DNA of 64,000 bases from Tremella fuciformis (Eukaryota; Basidiomycota; Tremellomycetes; Tremellales; Tremellaceae), in the NCBI GenBank assembly GCA_032768795.1, contig CP136490.1, positions 5,952,001 to 6,016,000 on the forward strand. The letters are read 5' to 3'. This document shows, one piece after another, positions 54,939 through 64,000 of this stretch. The translations under genes were made by a program, and so were the position numbers. Within the stretch, counting starts at the first letter, position 1; each line of letters opens with the position of its first letter. A model generated the notes under the pieces. That model made no database searches, was not told the origin of the DNA, and saw nothing but the letters and a program-made list of their open reading frames with translations.

Positions 54939-56539
54939 ATGTCAGACGTGGTGCGCTTCACCAATGGCTATCTAGCTCTGCCCGACGGGACTGTAGGTCT
55001 ACTCAGCTCCTCATAATGTGCTGGACTCACTGTCAGGCTGTCCACGCAGACCTGTATATCTCTCCATCTACAGGCAAGATCATTTCCGGCCAATCCTCAT
55101 TCTATACCTCGCGCCTCTCCCCAGCCCGGACGATAGACCTCAAAGGTAATCTGCTATGCCCAGGCCTCATCGACGTCCAAATCAACGGAGCATACGGCAT
55201 CGACTTTTCCGAGCTGGACCTGGAAGACCCTACCGCTGAGGCAAAATACATCGAGGGTCTGGAGACAGTGGCAAGGCGGCTAGTCGAGAGCGGGGTGACC
55301 AGTTTTGTGCCGACTATCATAACCCAAAAAGAGGAGCTCTACGCCAAGGTGAGCTGGCGGGGTTACGCGTGGAGTCGAGCTAACGGGGAAGCTCCTCCGT
55401 CTGCTGCGGCCACGCTCTGCAGACCTCTCCGCCCATGTCCTTGGCTACCATGCCGAGGGCCCGTTCCTCCATCCCGCCAGAAGAGGCGCCCATTCCCAAA
55501 CACTTCTCATGACTGCCGAAGCGTCGTCCTCCTCGCGGCCAATTGACACTTTCGACCGGGTGTACGGCAGGGAAGGATTGGAACAGGAGGGAGTCAAGAT
55601 GATCACTGCTGCGCCAGACGTGGAGGGTGTCATGGACTGCGTAGAGGAACTCAGCCATCGTGGGGTGACTTTTTGCATCGGGCACAGGTGAGTCGGCTCT
55701 TTACGGGAAGGTCACATGGCTCATAGTAGTGACGCATCACTGGATGTGGCCTCGCAAGCGATGGACAGGGGCGCAAGGATGATCACGCATCTCTTCAAGT
55801 GAGTGCATCTGCCTGCTTCTGCAGGGTAGACCACCGGGCTGACGGTCCGAGTGCCATGCCGCCCATACACCACCGCGACCCCGGCGTGATCGGCCTGCTT
55901 GGGAGACCGGATCATCAGCCGTACTACGGGATCATCGTTGACGGGCTACACTCGCACCCCAACACTGTCAGAATAGCATATGGAGCGTGCAAAGAGGGCT
56001 GTGTGCTGGTCACGGATGGTCAGCCCACCCTCTCTTCCTTGCAGTCGACACGGCTGACCCGCAGCACAATCGCCAATGGACCCAAATCTGCCCGATGGGG
56101 TGCATCCGTGGCGGAACGGCATCAGCTTTCGCAAAGAGGGGTACAAGGTCATGATTGACGGGACCAACACATTGGCAGGGAGGTCAGCCATTGTCTCGTG
56201 GTGGTCTGGCGGTTGCTGACAACCAGCTGCTGCCCACTGAATCAGTGCACATATAATCTGTCTGCTTGGGCCTCGGTGCCTCTGACTGAGGCTCTGCTCA
56301 CGTCGACGCTGCATCCCGCGCAGATGCTGGGAGCGGACCTGGGCGCCCGCAAGGGTCAGCTGATGGAGGGGTTTGATGCCGACCTGTGCGTCATGGACTG
56401 GGAGGGCAAGGTGCTGAGCACCTGGGTGGACGGCAAGGAGGCCTATCGGCTCCCTCATTCAGACGGCACAGGTATTGCCGAGGTACTTCGTGGTGTGACG
56501 ACGGTCAAGGACCACTCGCATACGAATGGTCATCGATAG
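54939..56539 (+). CDS. DAC1: N-acetylglucosamine-6-phosphate deacetylase
   Basis: It removes acetate from GlcNAc-6-P to give glucosamine-6-P. The ATG at 54939 starts MSDVVRFTNGYLALPDGT. Exons join to give TIDLKGNLLCPGLIDVQING, AYGIDFSELDLEDPTA, SGVTSFVPTIITQKEELYAK, VLGYHAEGPFLHPARRGAHS (catalytic glutamate/histidine region), GVTFCIGHSDASLDV (metal-binding His), ITHLFNAMPPIHHRDPG (second His), IVDGLHSHPNTVRIAYG and VTD, GYKVMIDGTNTLAG, VPLTEALLTSTLHPAQML. About seven introns (GTGAG or GTCAG donors). Metal and catalytic motifs are intact, so it looks functional. It faces the kinase gene across the shared promoter and completes the pathway with NAG1. Confidence 0.94.
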
Positions 56540-56882
56540 AGTGTCTCCATGCATTGGCCTGTAGGCTCATCTCAGGCGATCAAAGCGCTATGCCACGCGA
56601 CCGAGCTCAATGCCTGGGCTTAAATTTGATCCCGCTCCTTCACCTGCTCTCCAAAACTCATTCCTCTCAATGAGCACATCAAATAGCACTATTGACAGCT
56701 CGCAAGCATACTCTGAGGGGCCGTAGAGCCGAAGAGATGCGCCCAGGTCACCCCGTATGACCCTTTGTTCCCCTCGCTCACTAGCCTCAGCATTCTCCTC
56801 GACGCTCCGAGTTGCACTCGCTTCAGCCTCCCGGACCTCCTTTGAGTTGCATCCAACCCTCCAACGCCACCGCCATCCGCCC
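56540..56882. other. Gap before the helicase gene
   Basis: 343 bases. The helicase frame is open upstream to 56757, so an earlier start at that ATG is possible, adding 42 residues rich in Ser/Arg/His. Otherwise nothing is recognised. Confidence 0.35.
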
Positions 56883-59800
56883 ATGTCTCTGCCCAAGCTC
56901 GAGTCACTCAGTTCCACCTTGCCCAAAAAGCCGACCGTCGCTCCGGATTTCACGCCAAGCCGGTCCACCCTCGCCTCGGCCTCCGCCCTCGCCCCGACGA
57001 CAGCCCAAGCCAGCTCGTCCAAGAACACGTTGCCCGCCAGGCCCACGTTCGCCCTCCCCCCGCGCCCGTCCTTCGAGCCGAAAGACTCGTTGCTCCTGCG
57101 CATCGGCGGGCGTCGATCTTTCTCGCCACCGCCATCTGCAAGCAGGACAGAGAGCGACGTCTACATCGCCCCTCAGTCCCCGAGGAGGACAGACGTCTAC
57201 ATCCCCTCCCCGTCGCCGCCCCGGAACAACAGGAAGCGTTTCCGTTCACCCTCGCCGGAGAGGCGCAGATCCTACGCCCGTACTCGCACCCGCACCCGAA
57301 GTCCATCTCCCTATCGCCGGAGTCCTTCGCCGTACTACCGCCGCTCGCGCTCGCCATCGCCCAGGCGATACAGGCGGACCCCGACTCCGCCACCGCGCAG
57401 ATCTGTCTCGCGGTCCCCATCGCGGACTCGCCTGAGGTCTAGATCTCCCTCTGTGAGTCGGGCTCGCACTTCCACTCGGAGTGCAAGTCCGGTCAAGGCG
57501 GGGAGGAACGACGAGCCTCTCCCGAAGAACTTTTTGACTTTTGCCGCGCAGAAGGAGAAGAAGCGCGAGGAGATCCACGCGAAGAAAGCCGCCGAGGCTC
57601 AGCGTAGATTAGAAGATCAGGAACAGAGGCGGCAGGAGCATCAGAAACGAGAGCAGGAGAGGCTAGAGGCACTCCAGAATTCGCAGGACGGCCACAAGCC
57701 TAGGTCAGTACTGGCTTACCGTCTGTTTCACTCGAACTGACGAACAGCTCAAGGCCTATTCCGACCGGACCCAGATCCTTTACATCCTCCATCTTTACGA
57801 GACCGTCAATTCCCACGGGTCCCCGAGCCGACAGGCCTATCCCTATTGGACCAAAAGCTGAACTCGTCTCAGCAACTTACAGCACTTCGTCGCTAGGTGT
57901 CACTGAACAACCTCAGCAGAGTTCACTTCCCCCTACCCTCCTCTCTCCTCAGACCGAAAAGCGATCCGGTTCACTATCACCTCGCCGTTCACCATCGCCT
58001 CGAGGTTCCCCAAAACTTCAGGACGACGATCAAGACATGCCGCCTCGACACCGGGGCAACGGTCACGGAGGCCATGCAGCTCCTCGAGGTTCACCATCTG
58101 TACAGCTATCGGGACCAATGTGGACAGAGGAGCAGATCAAAGCAGAGCACGGCGCGGGAGTGATCTTGAAGCCACAATGGGAAGCCAACCCCAAATCACC
58201 CCTGGCCAACTACTTGGGAGGCACAGGTGGTGCTTCAGATACAGGCTACAAGGTACAACAAGGTGTATTAGGAGGGAAGAAGATTTCCAGGGTCACTGTT
58301 GTGGCCGATCTGGCCTCAAATATCATCGGTGTCGGTGATCACGCACAAGTGAAGGAGGCGGAAAAGCTTGCGGCGCTCAGTGCTGTGTTGCAGTTGGCAA
58401 AGGCGGGACTCGTGAGGACAAGTCTTTCTGAAGACCTCTTCATCTTGCTAATCCAAAGTTGGAGGGCGGAAAGCCAGCCAAGTCAGCGGTAGCTGCCAAC
58501 GGACCGAGCACATCAACAGCAGTAACCGGAGAGGTAGCAAAATTGTCGGATGGGTCCTTCATTACCTATGATCGAGCACGACAATTCATGGATTACTACT
58601 GCCGGCGATACAAATTCGGCAAACCAGAAATTGAATTCTCCCAGTCCCAGTCGAAATCCAAAAGAAGCAAACATGCCTCCCAGAGCTCTTGGGACGCTGT
58701 GATGACCGTTGGCGGGCGGCGAATAGGAATGGGAGCTGCGGCCAACAAGAAGTCTGCCCAGGCGAAATGCTATCTCGATGTGGCTCAATACCTTGAGTCG
58801 TGCGACCCGGCACTTTGGAGCGACTTTGTCGACTCATCGAAAGGCGACAATTCTGCAGATCTCGGCATGGCCCCTCGACTGGTCTTCCAGATGTCCGACG
58901 AGCTCAACGAGGATATCCAAGGGCTTTGCCGAGACATCCGGCTCTCGCAGCTGTACAACAAGGCACCAGTATCCGGCGTTAATGACGAGCAGCACATGCC
59001 GACTTGGGGGTCCGGCCGCAGTACCGCCTTGTCAGAAGTGGAATTGGAGCAGAAATCATTGGCGCTTCAGGACAAGCTGGCTGCATATCAGTCCGACCCA
59101 AAAATGGACAGAATGCGTGCTCAGCGCGCTTCCCTCCCCGTCACCTCCCGAGCCACTGAAATCGTTGCGAGAATCGAAGTGAACGATGTGACTATCGTCA
59201 TGGCGGCCACCGGTTCCGGAAAGACCACTCAAATACCTCAACTTCTCTTCGACGACTTCATTAATCGCGGTCAGGGTGCGAAGTGCAATGTTCTCTGCAC
59301 CCAACCACGCCGACTTGCCGCAATGTCGGTCGCTGAGCGCATAGCGGACGAACGTGGCGGTTATCTGGGTGGGGAAGTGGGCTACCAGGTCCGTTTTGAT
59401 GCGAAACCCCCGACGCCCAACGGCAGCATCACCTTCTGCACCACCGGTATCTTCTTGAAGCGCATGCAATCCGCACTTGGTACGAATGCTGATGCGACAT
59501 CGGTGGCTGAGATGGATAAGATCACGCATATCGTTGTCGACGAGGTGCACGAGCGGGACATCGATACCGACCTTTCGCTAGTTGTCTTGAAGCGCTTGTT
59601 GGCAGATCGAAAAGCTCGAGGGGTACCTCTCAAGGTGGTGCTCATGTCTGCTACCATCGATCCGACTCTCTTCCAAAACTACTTCAAAGACGACCGAGGT
59701 AGGCCTGCCCCCATCGCCGAAGTGCCAGGTCGGACCTTCCCTGTCCAGAGGCACTACCTCGACGATATCGTCCCGGAGATTCAGCATGGTCTCACGGCTC

Positions 59801-61897
59801 AGAATGGCGGCTGGATCTTCCGTGAGAAGAACGTCAATGAATACCTCAACAAGGAGCTCTCGAAAGATCGCAGCTTGTTCGGGCCCAATACGGGCATGGA
59901 ACTGGAGATTCCATACCCGCTTGTCGCCCTCACGGTCGCTTATGTGATGAAGCAGTCGGATGACGGGCACGTCCTTGTGTTCCTGCCCGGCTGGGACGAG
60001 ATCAAGAAGGTTGCCGATATTCTGTTGGACAGCCGAAACGGCAATCTACTCGGCCAGCGATTCTCGGACGCTTCCAAGTACAGCCTGCACTACTTACATT
60101 CAAGCATCCCAGCGGCGGAGCAAAAAGAAGTCTTTCGCCCACCACCCAAGGGTGTTAGACGTATCATCCTGGCGACCAACATTGCGGAAACCAGTGTCAC
60201 AATTCCTGATGTCGTCTATGTCGTCGACACGGCGAGAGTCAAAGAGAAGCGCTATGATCCCGACCGCCACATGTCTTCCCTCGTGTCTGCCTGGGTGGGC
60301 TCGTCCAATCTGAACCAGAGAGCCGGTCGTGCTGGTCGACATAGGGAAGGCGAATACTTCGGATTGCTTTCCAAGAACCGCTTGGAGAGCCTGGACCCGC
60401 ATCAGATGGTAGAGATGAAGCGTGAGGATCTGAGCAACGTGGTAATGCACGTCAAGGTAAGCTGTGCAACATCAGTCATTCGAGGCTAAACAGTTAGGCA
60501 CTCAATCTTGGTGAGGTTGAGCATGTGTTGGCTGCAACTATCGAGCCTCCCGAGCCATCACGCATCGTGGCGGCCGTCCGCACGCTAGAGATGTTGGGAG
60601 CTATGGACGCTGCCCAGAACCTGACATCGCTCGGCCGAGTCTTGCTGCAGCTTCCCGTCGAAGCTGCAATCGGGAAGCTCTGCTTATATGGCTCCTTCTT
60701 CCGATGCCTCGACTCTGCCCTCACTCTCGCAGCAGTACTCACGAACCGAGATCCGTTCTTGTCCCCTCCGCTCAAGAAGGAGGAGGCGGACGCAATCAAA
60801 GACAGCTGGTCGCCACTGGCTTTCCGTTCCGACCCTCTTGCAATCGTGGCTGCATTTAACGCCTGGTCGGCCATGGACGATCGTGGCGACTACAGCCAAG
60901 CAACGAGATTCTGTGGCGACAACTTCCTATCCAAGCCGACCATGCTGCAGATCAAGCAGGTCAAGAAGAGCTTGCTGCACAGCCTGGAGCAGGTGGGCGT
61001 CGTGGCTGTTTCAGCTGGCGGGCAAGTGAGGTACATTGGCAGGAGAGGAGTGGTCCCTCCCGAGCTCAACGAGCACGGTGCGAGTCTACCTCTCCTGGCT
61101 GCTCTCATCGCCATGGCGTCTGCGCCCAACTTTGCCTTGCGAACCTCGGAGAAGACCTGCCGGACTGCTCAGGATAAAGTGCGTCAGGTGACTTCGCCCA
61201 TGTGCGTGCTGATCGTCAGACCGTGTTCATCCACTCTGCTTCTGTCAACTCCCGACGTCGCGAAGCAGGTGGACCGGTCGATCCTTCGGCGTCGTTCAAC
61301 CCTCTCGAGAAGCGCCTCTACGCCTTTGGGGAGAAGACCCGAAATGTCCCTCTCGGAGGCAACCCGAACTCGGGCATCACGAATCTGCGTGTTGTCACTC
61401 GGCTTGACCCCATGACCTATATGCTCTTTGGCGCATATCGCCTGGACGTCACACAGCGAGGTCTGGAGGCAGACGGCTGGCTGCCGATCACAGGCAATCT
61501 CGAAGCTCTGGACGACATACAAAGGTTGAAACTGCTGGTCGAGCGGTGCATGCTGCGGGTATTCGAAGGAGTTGGCAAGAGTCTTACCCGTGGCAGAGAC
61601 GAACGTAGAGGACAAGCAGCCAAGAGGATTCAGGTGCGCCAGGGTTCGAGCAGAATACAGACCGCCGACGAGGATGGAGTGGAAGACGGAGAACAAGAGG
61701 GCGAGGGAGAAGATGAAGATGACGGTCCGGGACAGAAGAGAGTCATTGAGCCACTGTCGAGGGACGAGATCAAGGAGCTGGAGCTTCTGACGACGGATCT
61801 TGTGCGGGTGCTGGACGCGTATGCGTCGGAGCGCGATCAGGGCGGCTCGACGCTGAACTCTCGACCTGCGACACCTGGCCTGCAGGCAGGATGGTGA
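56883..61897 (+). CDS. DExH-box RNA helicase with two dsRBDs and an SR-like N-terminal region
   Basis: About 1,600 aa. From ATG 56883 the first ~300 residues are Arg/Ser/Pro-rich (RRSPSPYYRRSRSPSPRRYR) followed by a charged helix (EIHAKKAAEAQRRLEDQEQR). An intron near 57702-57748 keeps the same frame into a second disordered segment and on to the helicase with no stop. Next come two dsRNA-binding-like domains (KKISRVTVVADLASNIIGVG; SSWDAVMTVGGRRIGMGAAA), then AATGSGKTTQ (motif I), LCTQPRRLAAMSVAERIADE, VVDEVHERDIDTDL (motif II is DEVH), LMSATIDPTLF, FLPGWDEIKK, NQRAGRAGRHREGEYFGL, and the HA2/OB region ending NNL-type LRVVTRLDPMTYMLFGAYRL. It resembles DHX9/MLE-like helicases, which unwind RNA in splicing or translation. 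Four introns of about 41-47 nt. Whether the SR part is always joined to the helicase is uncertain; an alternative start at 58037 would omit it. Confidence 0.88.
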
Positions 61898-61990
61898 CCT
61901 TGAGACGAGATGAGTTATATGAACCGCAGCATGGTAGAGACGCATGGCATAGCATTGATGCATCGTTGCAAGCTCCGCCGTTGTTGTCTC

Positions 61991-63040
61991 TCAGGGCTTG
62001 AGGAACTTGGCGTGGAACTCGACGTGCTCCGGGGTGAACGTGGATACCTACATATCAGCGGGCCAGCTTTGGGAGAGAGAGAGAGCGGTGATTATCGGAG
62101 GACTCACAAAGTAGTACGAATGGTCGAATCCCTCCTGCATGCGCACCTGCACCTCGCCCGCCTCCCTGCTCTCCTCCGCCGCGGCCTCAAAGACGTCCGG
62201 CCGCAGCTGGTGCATCTTGTCGTCCGCACTGCCCGTGTCGACCAGTATGCGCAGGGACCCCTTGGGCGCCGTCGACGTGCGCAGCAGGTGCGTCGAGTCG
62301 TACGCGAGCCACGAGGCGGGCGGCGAGCCGGACGCGCCTTGCTGTTCCGGGGCGAGGTAGTTGGAGAAGGCCTTGATGCCCCATGGCGTCTTGGACGGGT
62401 TGCACGCGGGCGCGAATGCCGAGCAGGACTTGTACTTGTTGGGGTTGCGCAGGTAGAGCGAGAGGGCGCCGTGCCCGCCCATCGAGTGCCCGGTGATGGA
62501 CGCGTTGGCGAGGTCCTGCGCATTAGCCAGAGTCCGAAGCCAGCACAGTTGGCGCAGGCCACCCGTGCCCAGCACAAAATAAAGACAGTCTCGTTAAGAA
62601 GTAGGACGCACCAGGCCCAGGTCCGCCTTGCCCAGCACGGCCGGCAGCTCCTCCACGACCAGATCGTACATGTTATAATACCTGCCCCACTTCTCGCTCG
62701 TCGCGTTCAGGTAGAACCCCGCGGCCGTGCCGAAATCCCAGTCGTCGTCCTCGCCGTCGATGCCCGCGCCGCGGGGGGACGTGTCGGGGAAGACGACCGC
62801 GATGCCGTGCTTACCCGCAGCGTTGAGGAGGCCGCCTTTCTGTGGTCCGGTGTCCTCGGTGCAGGTGAGCCCGGCGAGGTAGTAGAGGACGGGGACGGGC
62901 GCCGAAGGGGATGCGGCGGCGGGGACGAAGATGTTAAAGGTGGTTTCGAGCCCGCCGAGCGAGGCGGAGGGGAAGGTGTACTTTGTGAGGGTGCCGCTTG
63001 AGACGCGGTTCGAGGACTTTTTGGTGAGTGCAGGGACCAT
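61991..63040 (-). CDS. S-formylglutathione hydrolase (esterase D)
   Basis: It hydrolyses S-formylglutathione to formate and glutathione in formaldehyde detoxification. The ATG at 63040 starts MVPALTKKSSNRVSSGTLTK. Then come VLYYLAGLTCTEDTGPQKGG, VVFPDTSPRGAGIDGEDDDW, DFGTAAGFYLNATSEKWGRY and, after an intron, ITGHSMGGHGALSLYLRNPN, the GHSMGG nucleophile elbow with catalytic serine. GSLRILVDTGSADDKMHQLR carries the acid, and QEGFDHSYYFVSTFTPEHVE carries the catalytic histidine. The end is FHAKFLKP, with TGA at 61993-61991. Length is about 290 aa, normal. Two introns, both with GT-AG ends and a CTGA-type branch. All catalytic residues are present. Confidence 0.95.
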
Positions 63041-63283
63041 CTTGCTGCTGTCCTGTCTTTCTTGCTCCTTCTATGCAGTGGAAGAAGATGTAAGGTAGAT
63101 GAAAGGAGAGCTCTCAGTGCGAGATCCTCTAATCTCGCGGGACGTCGATACGTCACCGGCCAACTGATTCTGGCCGATCAAGACTCCGGCCAACATCCCA
63201 TGACTGCATGGGTCTAGAATGACAACATAGCATATCTTGACAACCAAGCTAATAGAGACAGAATAGAACGATAAAACCACACT

Positions 63284-64000
63284 TCAGGTCTCAACCGCCA
63301 ACGGATACCCCTGCTCTGACTGCCGCATATGCAGTCGTGGCCGTCCCCTTGGCCGCTTGACCACTGCAGAAGGGGTCTTCTCCCTAGTCTGCACCTCGAG
63401 TGTTGCACGACTGTACGCTGCCGTGTCTCGTGGCCGTTTCCGATGCGATGGCAGAGGTGTCATGACCGGAGCAGGGTCGTGCTTAGCGACAGTCGAACCA
63501 CTGACTTCTGTGACACTGCTTGATGAAGTTGCGCTCTGTCGCCGTGTGGCCAGCATCGCTTCGACTGGAGCATCGTCCAGCTCGTCGATCAGCTTCTCCA
63601 GCACAGCCGAGGGGTCCTTGAGGTGATGCAACAGCTGCTCGACCCGACCGCGCGGGATGTCGTGGGGGGCTGGTAAGCGAGCAAGCACGTCTGCAGTCAT
63701 CCCGGCAAACGACTAGACTGATCAGTATGGTCTTTTCGTCATAGGCTGAAACCTCACCGTTTCTCCGAGATCTGTGAGCGGCGAGGCGATTGAGCGCGGA
63801 ACCTCCACACGACGATCCACAACCGACCCGTCTTCGGACAATCGTCCAGCGGCGACCAGCTCCGCTCTCTGCTGTTTGGCAAAGGTCGAATTGTCTTTGG
63901 CGTGCGGTACCGCCAACCGGTCTTCAATGTCCGCAGGGCCAGTCTCGCCGTCTCCTTTCCGCCGCACAGACTTGTAGTGCACACTCTTGGAGAAGAGAGC
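63284..64000 (-). CDS. Unknown protein, 5' end beyond the window
   Basis: A minus-strand gene is cut by the right edge. The visible part starts ALFSKSVHYKSVRRKGDGET and runs to LGET, then an intron (GTGAGG ... CTGATCAGTCTAG) joins to SFAGMTADVLARLPAPHDIP, RGRVEQLLHHLKDPSAVLEK and LIDELDDAPVEAML. The tail is Ser/Thr-rich and ends KRPRGRPRLHMRQSEQGYP, with an AT-hook-like RPRGRP core. This suggests a DNA- or chromatin-associated protein. I cannot assign a family. The last stop is TGA at 63286-63284. The N-terminal domain lies outside the window. Confidence 0.6.

Noticed and set aside
61183..61230. Reading through 61186-61228 to give DFAHVRADRQ before TVFIHSASV in the helicase
   Set aside because: The frames do not connect from QDK; splicing out the 41-nt GTGCGT...GTCAG segment restores DK-TVFIH in phase.
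61910..63001. A 363-codon plus-strand open frame
   Set aside because: It lies opposite S-formylglutathione hydrolase, whose catalytic motifs are intact on the minus strand.
1..64000. tRNA, rRNA, CRISPR array or viral/prophage genes
   Set aside because: I looked for tRNA B-box-like GGTTCGAnnCC, rRNA stretches and regular short repeats with spacers and saw none that hold up; absence by eye is not proof.

Overview
The window reads as nuclear DNA of a basidiomycete fungus, most likely a GC-rich tremellomycete yeast (a Cryptococcus/Trichosporon-type relative). Reasons: compact genes on both strands; many 40-60 nt introns with GTRNGN or GTCAGY donors, a CTGAC/CTAAC-type branch point close to the acceptor and a CAG/TAG end; fungal families (Zn2Cys6 regulator, Stm1, Tpd3, Sse1, an Ime2/Crk1-type kinase); no bacterial operons, tRNA, rRNA or CRISPR array. 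Exon joins were worked out by eye, so individual splice sites and some starts are approximate. Genus is inference.

Layout. 0.5-3.1 kb: three small proteins of unknown function. 3.5-6.3 kb: STM1 and a Rab5-type GTPase. 6.6-10.3 kb (minus): an ATRIP/Lcd1-like checkpoint protein. 10.9-14.8 kb: an Apd1-type thioredoxin-like ferredoxin and ULA1 (NEDD8 E1 regulatory subunit). 15.1-17.4 kb: a diverged tandem pair of intronless orphan paralogues. 18.6-21.6 kb: a Zn2Cys6 regulator. 22-29 kb (minus): complex I NDUFS6, a small secreted protein, PP2A scaffold TPD3 and the Hsp110 chaperone SSE1. 29.7-31.5 kb: a Ser/Thr-rich secreted protein with a double-psi beta-barrel end. 31.7-34.9 kb (minus): GPI12 and an EI24/Rrt8-like membrane protein whose first intron is about 15 times longer than its neighbours and holds an AT-richer, hairpin-rich insert. 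35.4-39.3 kb: three orphan disordered proteins, two ending in short Cys-pair motifs. 39.5-44.1 kb: divergently arranged UNC93-like transporter and Gfo/Idh/MocA oxidoreductase. 45.6-49.6 kb: Crk1/Ime2-type kinase. 49.9-56.5 kb: a GlcNAc catabolic cluster. 56.9-61.9 kb: a double-dsRBD DExH helicase with an SR-like N-terminal region. 62-63 kb: S-formylglutathione hydrolase. 63.3 kb to the end: a truncated unknown gene.

How genes work together. The clearest unit is GlcNAc use: a BadF-type GlcNAc kinase makes GlcNAc-6-P, the deacetylase removes acetate, and the deaminase gives fructose-6-P plus ammonia. Kinase and deacetylase diverge from a 1.3 kb gap that contains a perfect palindrome (TTGACC-5-GGTCAA). 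Most other genes are unrelated housekeeping neighbours. The points most worth following are the hairpin cluster and insert in the EI24-like intron, the two sets of orphan proteins, the GlcNAc cluster with its palindrome, an iron-GATA-like site before the Apd1-like gene, and the SR/helicase fusion.
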